Assembly (NCBI RefSeq): GCF_002217925.1
Contig: NZ_BCMF01000007.1
Location: forward strand, 1-64,000
Direction of reading: 5' to 3'
From: Secundilactobacillus mixtipabuli
GTDB taxonomy: Bacteria; Bacillota; Bacilli; Lactobacillales; Lactobacillaceae
DNA: 64,000 nt
The translations under genes and the position numbers were made by a program. The notes under the pieces are model-generated. The model had not been told where the DNA came from. It saw only the letters and a list, made by a program, of their open reading frames with translations, and did not search any database. Below, piece after piece: positions 42,327 to 50,834 of the stretch (positions are counted from its first letter, which is position 1; each line of letters begins with the position of its first letter).

Positions 42327-42899
42327 TTACTTAACTAACCAGAAGCCAAGCAGAGCCAGTCCGCCAGCCCCTATCATGAATAGGAGCATAGTGACAACCA
42401 GAGTAACTTGATCTTTTAGTTCGTTGTGGTGGCGCTCATTTTCATCGATAACTTTATTCTTCTCGAAAGCGACAATTTCACTGTAGGTTTTCAGCTGATG
42501 CTGTCCTTTCCAGCGCTCTATTTTAATCCCGGCATAGAGTGAAATATTTACCAGTAAAACAGGTAGTACTAAGCCCCACCAGCCCCAAAACTTAATTGAC
42601 GGTCCAATTGATAATGCGCTTAACCCTAACATTAGAGTCATTAACCAGGCCCACTTGCTGGTTCGTGCGTAGCTTAATTCATGTTTCATCACGGCCACGT
42701 CTCCTTTCAGTAAATCATCAAGTGAAACATCAAACAATATACTTAACCGCAGTAGATTTTCTAAATCTGGATAACTGTGCCCCGTTTCCCAGTTAGAAAT
42801 GGTTTGTCGTGACACATACAATTTTGCAGCAAGTTCATCCTGTGTTAGCCCTAGTCTTTCTCGGTTAAGTTTGATTTGCAGTTGAATGTCCGTTGCCAC
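42327..42899 (-). CDS. XRE-family regulator with C-terminal membrane segments
   Basis: About 190 residues. The HTH (IKLNRERLGLTQDELAAKLY, VSRQTISNWETGHSYPDLEN) is followed by the LLRLSILFDVSLDDLLKGD extension typical of this lactobacillus group, then three membrane helices. I place the start at GTG 42899 near AGGAGG; the open frame reaches 42950 but without a ribosome site. Spacing to GGAGG is short, so the exact start is uncertain. Membrane-tethered XRE proteins often sense envelope stress. Confidence 0.75.
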   Translation of the reverse strand: MATDIQLQIKLNRERLGLTQDELAAKLYVSRQTISNWETGHSYPDLENLLRLSILFDVSLDDLLKGDVAVMKHELSYARTSKWAWLMTLMLGLSALSIGPSIKFWGWWGLVLPVLLVNISLYAGIKIERWKGQHQLKTYSEIVAFEKNKVIDENERHHNELKDQVTLVVTMLLFMIGAGGLALLGFWLVK

Positions 42900-43149
42900 C
42901 ACCTCCTGTTCAATCTTAATGTAGCGCATAATTGAGATATTTTCAGCCAAATTCGGTTGTCATTGGGGATTTAGTGGTGTCAAAGTGAGTTGACATCCCT
43001 TGGGAGCTTGAAAGTTAGGTATTAAATTTTAGAAAAATCAGATTTTCTCGAAGTTTGTTTGTATGTTGATCTCCGCAGAAAGTAAATATAAAGCAAATAA
43101 TTTCCCCTGTGATAGCAGATAGGCTATCATATGTTTATGAAAAAAATAG

Positions 43150-43260
43150 TATTTGATCACAAATGCGCTTACCAAAAAAACGAACAAAACACCGGAAAGT
43201 GAAAAAATGATTGCTCGAAATCGGCGCAGCCAGTATTTTAATAAGGAGAATAAGCAATGA
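43150..43260 (+). pseudogene. HigB/RelE-type toxin, C-terminal remnant
   Basis: An open frame without start reads ITNALTKKTNKTPESEKMIA then RNRRSQYFNKENKQ, matching the C-terminal THGFxKKTxKTPxxExxxA...YL block of phage-type HigB toxins. Its stop overlaps the antitoxin start (ATGA, 43257-43260), the usual toxin-antitoxin junction. An in-frame stop lies at 43147 and nothing upstream resembles the toxin body, so the toxin is truncated. Confidence 0.6.
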
Positions 43261-43541
43261 GTAAAATTGATGAGTATGTAGCTGAAAGAAGTAAAAACAA
43301 TCCTGAGTTTGCAAAACTTGTTGAGGAAGAAAATATCAACTTAGAAGTAGCGATTAAAGTACGTGAATTACGTGAAGACATGGGTATGAGTCAACGTGAT
43401 TTTGCTAGTCTAATTGGTAAACCTCAATCAACCATTGCTAGAATTGAAAATGGGTCAATGAATGCGTCGACTAAACTGTTATCTGAAATCGCTCAGGCAA
43501 CTAATCAACGATTAACAATTCAATTTAGTCTGGCTCATTAG
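43257..43541 (+). CDS. HigA-like antitoxin (XRE), orphan
   Basis: 94 residues: a helical N-terminus (YVAERSKNNPEFAKLVEEE) and an XRE domain KVRELREDMGMSQRDFASLI with PQSTIARIENGSMNASTKLL, ending TNQRLTIQFSLA. This is the layout of HigA antitoxins paired with HigB toxins. The ribosome site AAGGAG is inside the toxin remnant. With the toxin broken it may be a solitary antitoxin or autoregulator. Confidence 0.8.
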   Translation: MSKIDEYVAERSKNNPEFAKLVEEENINLEVAIKVRELREDMGMSQRDFASLIGKPQSTIARIENGSMNASTKLLSEIAQATNQRLTIQFSLAH

Positions 43542-43585
43542 AAGCAACTAGCAAAAATTTAGCTTATTTTACACAATGTAATGAC

Positions 43586-43622
43586 AAAAGCCAGGTCTCC
43601 TTAGGAAGGAAATCTGGCTTTT
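43586..43622 (+). terminator. terminator of higA-like gene
   Basis: AAAGCCAG / CTGGCTTT stem with partly paired inner region, followed by T. Confidence 0.7.
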
Positions 43623-43786
43623 ACTGATTAGTAAAACTTCGCATATGTGAAGCTCTACTATATATGCAGTGGATTGTGAACTCGTTAAAAGAACGACTGT
43701 AATAAGGTGGCTTTAACGATTGTTATCCTTGAATCTCTCAGCTTACTTAACTGGACGAGGTGGATTCTGCAAATATCAGGTTGATG

Positions 43787-43848
43787 GAGTTTGTCAACTA
43801 AACTGTGGAACTTAACTAATTAACTTCCACAGTTTAGTTGACAAACTC
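43787..43848. repeat. perfect 24-bp inverted repeat built from IS256-type ends
   Basis: Arms 43787-43810 and 43825-43848 are exact complements around a 14-nt AT loop. Each arm contains GTTTGTCAACTAAACTGTG, the same sequence as the left end of the IS256-family element at 45572. It looks like two IS ends fused head to head, or a miniature element mobilizable by the same transposase. Confidence 0.7.
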
Positions 43849-43897
43849 TTCTCAAAAAAATTTAAGCAATATAATTAATTTCTCCTCCTTTTTTCCA

Positions 43898-43952
43898 TAC
43901 AAAAAAACCTATCTGTGAGTACGACAAATAGCCCGTACTCACAGATAGGTTT
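43898..43952 (-). terminator. terminator of the quinone reductase gene
   Basis: A perfect 19-bp stem (43905-43923 with 43934-43952; core CTATCTGTGAGTACG) followed on the minus strand by seven T. A second hairpin, TGCAAGTGA/TCACTTGCA, lies at about 44071-44107. Confidence 0.8.
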
Positions 43953-44142
43953 AGCTTGCTTGGCAATGACCATCCTATCCAAGGAATGTTTAATTTAGTT
44001 AGATAATAGTATGGAACCGCCACCATGTAAACCCTTACCTTAAAAAATAATTGAATACACGACTCTATAAATGCAAGTGATCAGTCATCTATAGCTACTC
44101 ACTTGCAAATACACATACTCTTTTAAACAATTTAGAGCTATT

Positions 44143-45081
44143 TTATTCATCAAATTTGATGATTTTCTTTCCGCGATTCGGACCTTTTTCAAAATCAGTA
44201 TGCGCCGTTTTAACACCCTCTAATGAAAAAGGATAGATTTTATCCACATGGATTGACAACTTATTATTAGAGTACAAGTCAATGATTGAAGCACGCGTTT
44301 CACTACTAGTATCGCCTCTTATAAATTTTGCTTCTACGTTATATTGCTCTGCTTTCTCTTGATCAGGTACAACCGACGGGGACATTAACTTACCGCCAGA
44401 CTTAATAACACTAAAACTTTTATCCTGTGTGTTTTTATCAACCAGATGTACCACTAAATCAACATCCTTAACCAGCTCTTCAAAATCCTCATTCTGATAA
44501 TCAATGACTTCATCTGCACCAAGAGATTCTACATATTCTTTATCCCTAGCTCTCGCTGTCGTAATGACATACGCTCCTGCATTTTTTGCAAATTGAATGG
44601 CCATACTGCCGACACCGCCAGCTCCTCCGTGTATTAAAACTCTTTGGTTAGCCTTCACTTTTCCCTCAAGAATAACCGCACTCCAAGCAGGAAGAGCAGC
44701 AACTAACAAACCACCAAGAGGGATCAAATCTAGCTCTTTTGGCACTTTATCAATTATGGCATTTTCATCTATTACAATATTTTCAGAATAGGTATCTAAT
44801 GGATTTAAACCGATAACATGGTCTCCCACTTTAAATTTTGTGACATTCTTTCCTACCTGAGTAACGATTCCTGAAAATTCATGACCCAAAGAATGAGGTA
44901 ACTTTTTTTTACTAAGAACTGTTGCTGGAAAACCATTTTTTCGTATAGCTACATCAACATCATTGACTCCTGTTGCTGCCAGCTTAACTACTAATTGATT
45001 TTCCATAATAGTTGGAAGAGCTTCGTATCTCTCAAATAGAACATCTACTGAACCATATTCACGTAAAAGTATTTTTTTCAT
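44143..45081 (-). CDS. NADP-dependent quinone oxidoreductase-like protein (zinc-free MDR)
   Basis: 312 residues, medium-chain reductase without the zinc cysteines. GroES-like part LPHSLGHEFSGIVTQVGKNV, then coenzyme fold VLIHGGAGGVGSMAIQFAK (glycine motif) and TTARARDKEYVESLGADEVI. It probably reduces quinones or electrophilic enones with NADPH. AT-rich codon use sets it apart from neighbours such as xerS. It is divergent from an HxlR regulator that most likely controls it. The region between IS ends suggests acquisition. Confidence 0.88.
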   Translation of the reverse strand: MKKILLREYGSVDVLFERYEALPTIMENQLVVKLAATGVNDVDVAIRKNGFPATVLSKKKLPHSLGHEFSGIVTQVGKNVTKFKVGDHVIGLNPLDTYSENIVIDENAIIDKVPKELDLIPLGGLLVAALPAWSAVILEGKVKANQRVLIHGGAGGVGSMAIQFAKNAGAYVITTARARDKEYVESLGADEVIDYQNEDFEELVKDVDLVVHLVDKNTQDKSFSVIKSGGKLMSPSVVPDQEKAEQYNVEAKFIRGDTSSETRASIIDLYSNNKLSIHVDKIYPFSLEGVKTAHTDFEKGPNRGKKIIKFDE

Positions 45082-45231
45082 TAATCACCATTCCTCGCTT
45101 ATTTGAAATTGAAAGCTAGTTTTTATTGCAATTTCTATTTGTTATAGGTACATTATAGGGTATACGCAAAATGAAACAAGTACGCAAAAAAAATATAGAT
45201 ACTATCAAAAAAGATACTAAGGAGAAACTAG

Positions 45232-45564
45232 ATGAAAATTGAAAATGAAGAAGAAATTATTGCACAATGTCCTATATCACCTGTTCAAAAAATAATTGGT
45301 GGGAAATGGAATATGGTTATATTATATTTTCTAAGCCAAGGAGTATTACGTTTTAGCGAATTGCAACGAAAACTTCCAAATGTGACTCAAGCATCATTGA
45401 CTAAACAGTTACGTCTTTTAGAGGAGTACAAAATAGTTCATAGGGAAGTATACAAACAAGTTCCGCCAAAAGTGGAATATTCATTAACAGAAATAGGAAC
45501 AAAATTTTCACCAGTGCTTACAGCTTTAGAAGAATGGACAACAAAATATCAAGAAATAGATTAA
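45232..45564 (+). CDS. HxlR-type transcriptional regulator
   Basis: 110 residues. One-domain winged helix: CPISPVQKIIGGKWNMVILY (the conserved Cys and GGKW), then LRFSELQRKLPNVTQASLTK and LEEYKIVHREVYKQVPPKVE with YSLTEIG. These are hallmark HxlR segments; the Cys at residue 11 may sense electrophiles or redox. AAGGAG lies upstream. It is divergent from the quinone reductase, an arrangement typical of quinone/diamide-responsive pairs. Confidence 0.9.
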   Translation: MKIENEEEIIAQCPISPVQKIIGGKWNMVILYFLSQGVLRFSELQRKLPNVTQASLTKQLRLLEEYKIVHREVYKQVPPKVEYSLTEIGTKFSPVLTALEEWTTKYQEID

Positions 45565-45569
45565 CAAAG

Positions 45570-47031
45570 AGGGTTTGTCAACTAAACTGTGAAAGTTTTC
45601 TAGAGAGTAAACTTTCACAGTATTTTTAAGCAGCTAGGAGTAAACTATTTGAACGTACAGTTAAATAAACCTAGCCTTACGGAAGGTAGATCGCATATTT
45701 TTCAATTCTAGAAGTGAAGGTCTCGTTCACCATTAACTGATTGAGCACCATCGCCCAGTTCTGGATATGACCGCCTGCCCACTTCTTGTGTAGCTCTTTT
45801 GTACGTAAATAAAGCAATTTAAGGAGTGCATTCTCATTGGGGAACGCTCCTTTTTTAGTGACTTTTCTAAAACTGGAATGGACACTTTCAACGGCATTCG
45901 TAGTATACATAATTTTTCGAATCGCACTGCCATAATCAAACAATTGTTCAACATGAGCGAAGTTCCGTTTCCATACATCTATTGCACCAGAATAGTGAGA
46001 CCACCGATTTTGGAAACTGTCGAAAGCGGTATGTGCTGCATTGAGAGAAGATGCCCCATAAAACTTTTTCATATCTCTGCAGACTTCCTTGTAGTCTTTA
46101 CTTGGGATGTATCGCAACGCATTTCGAACAAGGTGAACGATACAACGTTGAACGATGACCGATGGAAAGATCGCTTTCGCACCTTCTTCGAGACCAGAGA
46201 CACCATCCATCGAAATAAAGAAAACATCTTCCACACCACGTGATTTCAATTCATCAAATACTTGCATCCAGCGATTTTTGGATTCCGTTTGGTTGAGCCA
46301 TACCCCTAAAATTTCTTTGTTTCCTTTAAGGTCATACCCAAGAATCGTGTACACCGCGTATTCTTTGGCTTCGTAGTTTTCGCGTAAAGTAACATACATA
46401 CAGTCAACAAATAAGAAGGCATAGCACTTAGCTAACGGGCGTGCTTGCCATTCTTCTAATTCCGGAAGTACAGCATCTGTGATATCTGAAATCATTTCAT
46501 GAGAGATATCAAAACCATAAATATCTTCAATCGTTGCGGCAATATCTCGTTGGCTCATTCCACGAGCATACATCGAAAGAACTTTGTCTTCGATGTCGGA
46601 GACATCTCTCTTTCTCTTTGGAATCAATTCAGGATCAAAAGAGGCATCTCGATCTCTAGGAACATCAATATCTACTTCCCCAAAACTTGTTTTAAGCGTT
46701 TTATTACCGTAGCCATTTCGTCGATTCTTATGTTCTTTGGGTTCTTTCGAATGAGGGTCATATCCTAAATGATTGTTCAATTCTCCCTGCAGCATTTTCT
46801 CAAATAAAGGACCAAACACGTCTTTCAGAGCTTCTTGCATGTCATCTACAGATTCAGGTTGATAAGCGTTTAAAATGGTTTCAGCTAGCTTTTCAGCATC
46901 GGGATTTCTTTTCTTTCTAGCCATAATAAAATCACTTCTTAGTTTCATTTTAGAAAAATAAAAACTGTGAAGTAACCACCTGCCTAGGATTAGTGGTTAC
47001 TTACACAGTTAATATTACACTCTCGGTTGAT
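45570..47031 (-). mobile_element. IS256-family insertion sequence
   Basis: One transposase gene with flanking ends that share GAG-GT...AACTGTG-AAGT in inverted orientation. Each end also carries a subterminal hairpin: ACTGTGAAAGTTT/AAACTTTCACAGT on the left (about 45587-45620) and AAGTAACCAC/GTGGTTACTT on the right (about 46970-47001). The exact ends and target duplication are not certain from this copy alone. Confidence 0.75.
45677..46924 (-). CDS. IS256-family transposase
   Basis: 415 residues from ATG 46924 (MARKKRNPDAEK). DDE residues lie in FLFVDCMYVTLREN (first Asp), VFFISMDGVSGLEEGAKAIF (second Asp) and YTTNAVESVHSSFRK (Glu); the RNGYGNKTLKTSFGEVDIDV and VPRDRDASFDPEL segments at the N-terminus are diagnostic of IS256. 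QRCIVHLVRN is the conserved CxxH-like block. The frame is complete, so the IS may be active. An ATG at 46948 gives an alternative, unsupported start. Confidence 0.95.
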   Translation of the reverse strand: MARKKRNPDAEKLAETILNAYQPESVDDMQEALKDVFGPLFEKMLQGELNNHLGYDPHSKEPKEHKNRRNGYGNKTLKTSFGEVDIDVPRDRDASFDPELIPKRKRDVSDIEDKVLSMYARGMSQRDIAATIEDIYGFDISHEMISDITDAVLPELEEWQARPLAKCYAFLFVDCMYVTLRENYEAKEYAVYTILGYDLKGNKEILGVWLNQTESKNRWMQVFDELKSRGVEDVFFISMDGVSGLEEGAKAIFPSVIVQRCIVHLVRNALRYIPSKDYKEVCRDMKKFYGASSLNAAHTAFDSFQNRWSHYSGAIDVWKRNFAHVEQLFDYGSAIRKIMYTTNAVESVHSSFRKVTKKGAFPNENALLKLLYLRTKELHKKWAGGHIQNWAMVLNQLMVNETFTSRIEKYAIYLP

Positions 47032-47040
47032 GTCATTTTC

Positions 47041-47259
47041 TTAATCGAAATCCTCACTCTCCGGCACATACCGCAGGATATCTCCGGGCTGGCAGTCTAA
47101 AACCTGGCAGATCTTCTCCAGGGTACTAAAGCGGATGGCCCTGGCCTTACCAGTTTTTAAGATTGAAATATTCGCCGGTGTAATGCCAACGAGCTTGGCT
47201 AGCTTACCCGTTGTGATATTTCGTTTTGCCATCATAACGTTTAATTCTACTCGAATCAT
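47041..47259 (-). CDS. small XRE regulator, YozG type
   Basis: 72 residues consisting almost only of an XRE domain: MMAKRNITTGKLAKLVGITP then ANISILKTGKARAIRFSTLE and CQVLDCQPGDILRYVPE. This short form is regularly paired with a DUF2975 membrane protein, which is the adjacent upstream gene (18 bp apart, same operon). It probably autoregulates through the repeats at 47922-47979. Confidence 0.88.
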   Translation of the reverse strand: MIRVELNVMMAKRNITTGKLAKLVGITPANISILKTGKARAIRFSTLEKICQVLDCQPGDILRYVPESEDFD

Positions 47260-47277
47260 TCTTCATTCACATTCCTT

Positions 47278-47850
47278 TTAGATGGTCAACTCGTTCTCTT
47301 GCTTTAATGTTATCGCTTGTCGGTAAATATAATAGATCAAGCCGATAATTACGAGTAGCATCATATCCGATATTAAGTCAGTCCAGTCAATCATAAGGTC
47401 GCTATTAATCCGATACAGTTTGTACCGAACTAACGTATTGGCAGATGCCAGCGGAAGATCCGCGACAACACCCAACGTTTGAGCAATCACCAGACGTCTC
47501 AACTGTTTCATGATATTGACTGAAAAATAATCCTTTTTGCCTATCGACTCTAAGATTTGAAGCCCAGCCCAAGTGGCAATAATTAAGGCAATCAGCGCAA
47601 TCGTCAGCCCCACCGCCATTAGAATACCGTAGTTAGCATTTGGAAATTGCTCAATTGCGTGCTGTGAAACTTGTGTGTGATGCAAGACGACCAAATAATC
47701 GCTGCTATTAACAATGTTTTGGGCAAAATGGCTGCCAAAACCATTTATCACATAGCCAATTGGTTCTCCCAATGAAAATACTAAGCTAATCAGTATTAGG
47801 TACAGAAAAACTGATAATGTACTCGTCCCATATTTTAATGTGCGTGACAT
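47278..47850 (-). CDS. DUF2975 membrane protein
   Basis: 190 residues from ATG 47850 with GGAGGGG upstream; the frame continues to 47910 without ribosome site. Four membrane helices (about 10-30, 62-85, 108-128 and 155-178). The ILESIGKKDYFSVNIMKQLR stretch in the cytoplasmic loop is the conserved DUF2975 part (here KKDYFSVNIMKQLRRL). Function unknown; in operon with the YozG-type regulator. Confidence 0.82.
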   Translation of the reverse strand: MSRTLKYGTSTLSVFLYLILISLVFSLGEPIGYVINGFGSHFAQNIVNSSDYLVVLHHTQVSQHAIEQFPNANYGILMAVGLTIALIALIIATWAGLQILESIGKKDYFSVNIMKQLRRLVIAQTLGVVADLPLASANTLVRYKLYRINSDLMIDWTDLISDMMLLVIIGLIYYIYRQAITLKQENELTI

Positions 47851-47921
47851 GATAATTACCCCTCCATCATTTGATGGTTTTAGAATATCATATCGTTTAT
47901 CGATAATCAATAATTAAAAAA

Positions 47922-47979
47922 CAATAATATTAAATTGATAAGCAATAATATTAAATTGATAATCAATTATATTATTGCC
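47922..47979. repeat. tandem repeats upstream of the DUF2975 operon
   Basis: CAATAATATTAAATTGATAA occurs at 47922-47941 and 47943-47962, a 21-bp period, followed by an inverted partial copy (TCAATTATATTATTG, about 47963-47977). The 21-bp spacing, two helical turns, suits binding of a dimeric regulator. Confidence 0.6.
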
Positions 47980-48201
47980 AATTCAAGTTTAAGCAGGCTA
48001 CGTGTAGATCCTCTTTGTATCAAAAGGCTAATGAGATGATAGCCGTTATTTTGTGGTAATCTGAATATAATCTGAATGATATTTCAATCGATCAGTCATG
48101 CCTCATTTACTAAACCTAACCAGTTAATAAACATTTAAGATTTCAATTAATAATCTATTAACATTAAGCCATTACTCTAAAAGTGTAAGGGGATGATAAT
48201 C

Positions 48202-49128
48202 ATGGCAGCAATCTTACAGCTACAAAATATTACGAAAACCTTTGGTAAACAGCGTGCCCTAAATCACGTTAATTTAACTATTCAACCCGGTGATATTTAC
48301 GGCTTAATTGGTAGAAACGGTGCTGGCAAAACGACGATTTTAAAAACGATTGTTCAGTTGCTTTATCCAAATGAAGGGAGCATTACATTGTTCAGTGCAA
48401 CCTCCGGTAAAGATTACACCAAGCAGTTGAAACGAACCGGCAGCGTGATTGAAACGCCCGTTGCCAATAATCAGTTAACGGCTCGGCAGAATCTGACTTA
48501 CTACTGCAAAATCAAAGGCATCGTCGATAAAGATGCTATTGATGACGCGCTGAAGTTCGTGGGGCTGACTGATACCGGCAAAAAGAAGTTTAAGGATTTC
48601 TCGTTAGGCATGAAGCAAAAATTAGGTTTGGCAATCGCCCTACTCAATAAACCGGACTTTTTAATTCTGGACGAGCCTATTAACGGTTTGGATCCCATTG
48701 CCATTGCTGATTTCCGTAAGCTACTGGTAAAACTCAATCAGACTCAAGGCATGACGATTCTCATTTCCAGCCATATTCTAGAAGAACTCTACCAAATGGC
48801 GACTCGCTTCGGCATTATTGATCACGGAACGATTATTAAGGAACTCACCAAAGACGAGTTCGATGCTCAAAGCCGCGAGTACATTAAACTGCAAGTTGAT
48901 CAGCCTAAGCTGGCGGCTACGGTACTTAATAAGATGGGGATTGACGATTTTAAAGTCATCGATCAGCATACGCTTAATATTTATGACTTGTCACTGGACA
49001 ACGCGGCATTGGTGGAAATGCTTGTGGCTGCCTCAGTCAGTGTCACTACTATCGTCCGTGAGCACATTAATCTTGAAAACTACTTCAAATCAATTGTCTC
49101 GGAAAACGAGGTGACCCCTAATGCTTAA
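48202..49128 (+). CDS. ABC transporter ATP-binding protein (antimicrobial peptide/bacitracin type)
   Basis: 308 residues from ATG 48202 (AAGGGGA upstream). Walker A GRNGAGKTTILK, signature FSLGMKQKLGLAIAL, Walker B FLILDEPINGLDP, H-loop SSHILEEL. The C-terminal 80-residue extension is typical of BcrA/lantibiotic-immunity ATPases. It overlaps the permease gene by 8 bp. Probably exports or detaches peptide antibiotics from the membrane; the two-component system beyond may sense the same stress. Confidence 0.9.
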   Translation: MAAILQLQNITKTFGKQRALNHVNLTIQPGDIYGLIGRNGAGKTTILKTIVQLLYPNEGSITLFSATSGKDYTKQLKRTGSVIETPVANNQLTARQNLTYYCKIKGIVDKDAIDDALKFVGLTDTGKKKFKDFSLGMKQKLGLAIALLNKPDFLILDEPINGLDPIAIADFRKLLVKLNQTQGMTILISSHILEELYQMATRFGIIDHGTIIKELTKDEFDAQSREYIKLQVDQPKLAATVLNKMGIDDFKVIDQHTLNIYDLSLDNAALVEMLVAASVSVTTIVREHINLENYFKSIVSENEVTPNA

Positions 49129-49897
49129 TATGGCACGAGCTGATATGTATCGTTTATTCCACTCTAAAGGGTTTTACATCACCCAAATTCTGATGATTAT
49201 TGTGACAACCATTAGTATCCTGACATCAACAATTGGTATTATCGGCGGTGGCTCTGATGCCCTTTCCAATTTTCAGGCAACTAATCAAAGAGTTGTCTGG
49301 ACCGGCGTCCAATGTGTTAAAGCGATGTCTAGTGAAACGAGTGCACTGATTTACTTTATTTTACCCTTATTTATCATGACGATTGGTTTCGAATTTTCGA
49401 GACAGATTTATAAAAATCCGCTCAGCAGTGGCATGACGCGGCTTAACTACTTTATTTCCAAGTACGTTATCTTTCTGCTAATTTCGGCTTGTCAGGTGAT
49501 TTTCTATTACCTGTTCATCTTTTTAGCTGGCGGATTTAAGAATGGGTTTGGCAAAATTACCGGTCATTTCTTAATCAAATTACTTCAAACCTCAAGTATT
49601 CAATTACTAGAACTCAGTGCCATTTTTGCCATCTCAACGTTAGTCATGTACCTCTTCTTTTCAACGATTACTGCTGTGGTGACGACCATCCTTTTCCCGT
49701 TGATCATCACAGTTCTGGTACAGATTTTTACCAAGCAGCATTGGCTGAAGTATTTTAGTTTTCAAAATAACGTTGATTCTGCTTACTTTACCCACTACAC
49801 ATCTGGTCAAATGAATCAATTGCTTTTGGTCGGATTTGGGACCATTATTGTTTGTTTAGTATTGGCCTTCTTATCCTTTAGAAAGCGCAACTTGTAA
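49121..49897 (+). CDS. ABC-2 type permease
   Basis: 258 residues with six membrane helices, starting ATG 49121 with GAGGTGA. The first helix follows FHSKGFYITQILMI, and the ISALTSALIYF-like loop and RQIYKNPLSSGMTRLNYFIS segment (a conserved ABC-2 feature after helix 2) are present. It pairs with the ATPase just upstream. Confidence 0.85.
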   Translation: MLNMARADMYRLFHSKGFYITQILMIIVTTISILTSTIGIIGGGSDALSNFQATNQRVVWTGVQCVKAMSSETSALIYFILPLFIMTIGFEFSRQIYKNPLSSGMTRLNYFISKYVIFLLISACQVIFYYLFIFLAGGFKNGFGKITGHFLIKLLQTSSIQLLELSAIFAISTLVMYLFFSTITAVVTTILFPLIITVLVQIFTKQHWLKYFSFQNNVDSAYFTHYTSGQMNQLLLVGFGTIIVCLVLAFLSFRKRNL

Positions 49898-49902
49898 ACA
49901 GC

Positions 49903-49939
49903 AAAAAGGATGAAGCCTTGTTTTAGGCCTCATCCTTTT
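49903..49939. terminator. bidirectional terminator between permease and histidine kinase
   Basis: AAAAGGATGA and TCATCCTTTT with GGCC/GCC inside; the kinase stop codon is within the stem. Confidence 0.85.
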
Positions 49940-50834
49940 CTGTGTCCGCTAACTTAAACGTCACTTGAATTTGAAATTGCAGATCCTTGGTATTCAGGCT
50001 AACCTGACCGCCCTGCATCCGCACGAGTTCCGCGATAATGTACAGCCCTAACCCGGCATTTTGTTCGCGATGAGATAGGTCTTCAGTATAAAAACGATCT
50101 AGCAGCCGATCAAAGTTCTTGATGGGCGTCATCAGTTGATTAGTTGCTGTTAGCTGAACGCCTTGATCAATGTGTTTGAGTTCAACGGTCGCTTTTTGAT
50201 AGCCATGATCCAGAATATTACCCAAAATATTCTGTAAAATTCGGGTGGTCGCTTCTTCATCCAGTTGCCACGTGATGTTCGGCTCAATTTTCAAGTCCGT
50301 CATAATTTGTTTCTGCTGCAACGCGTCGTAGTAATTCAAGCAGGTCTGGGTCAGCAGCTTTGACAGGTTTGACGGCTTAGGAGTAATCGTGATTCGATTC
50401 TCTAATAGCCGGTTATATAGCAGGAGCAGGTTAAGGTGCTTCGACAACGTCTGCAGATTTTGATTTAACTTACTGACCTGCTGGTGCTCAGTTTCTGCTA
50501 GATTTTCATTTGTTAATAACAACTGTGAGTAGCCGCTAGCAACCGTCAACGGTGTCCTCAAATCGTGAGAAATATTATGAATCGCCAGGTCCAACTGTTG
50601 TTGTGTTTGAACTGACCGTTGATGGGTGGCTTGCTGCTTGGCAATCATGTGATTGATTTGCTGGGTCAAAGTCACGACCACTGGATTGCGAGTTTTGACT
50701 TTCAACTGTTGATTCGTGGTGTGCTGATTAATGAATTTTAACTGGGTGATTAAAGTTCTAAGATCCATCATTATCAGCAAGAAGTAGGTTAAAATGGCAA
50801 GCAGAATAACAAAAATAATGGCTAATGGTATCAT
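49923..50834 (-). CDS. sensor histidine kinase
   Basis: 303 residues. One N-terminal membrane helix (about 3-24) and no large extracellular domain, so it senses within the membrane or through a partner. HisKA H-box HNISHDLRTPLTVASGYSQL, N-box TRILQNILGNILDHG, and G-box NAGLGLYIIAELV. This short BceS-like layout fits control of antimicrobial-peptide transporters; the ABC pair next to it on the other strand is the likely target. Its start overlaps the regulator stop. Confidence 0.9.
   Translation of the reverse strand: MIPLAIIFVILLAILTYFLLIMMDLRTLITQLKFINQHTTNQQLKVKTRNPVVVTLTQQINHMIAKQQATHQRSVQTQQQLDLAIHNISHDLRTPLTVASGYSQLLLTNENLAETEHQQVSKLNQNLQTLSKHLNLLLLYNRLLENRITITPKPSNLSKLLTQTCLNYYDALQQKQIMTDLKIEPNITWQLDEEATTRILQNILGNILDHGYQKATVELKHIDQGVQLTATNQLMTPIKNFDRLLDRFYTEDLSHREQNAGLGLYIIAELVRMQGGQVSLNTKDLQFQIQVTFKLADTEKDEA

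Noticed and set aside
46155-46768. Open frames on the plus strand opposite the IS256 transposase
   Set aside because: They are antisense shadows without ribosome sites or family features.
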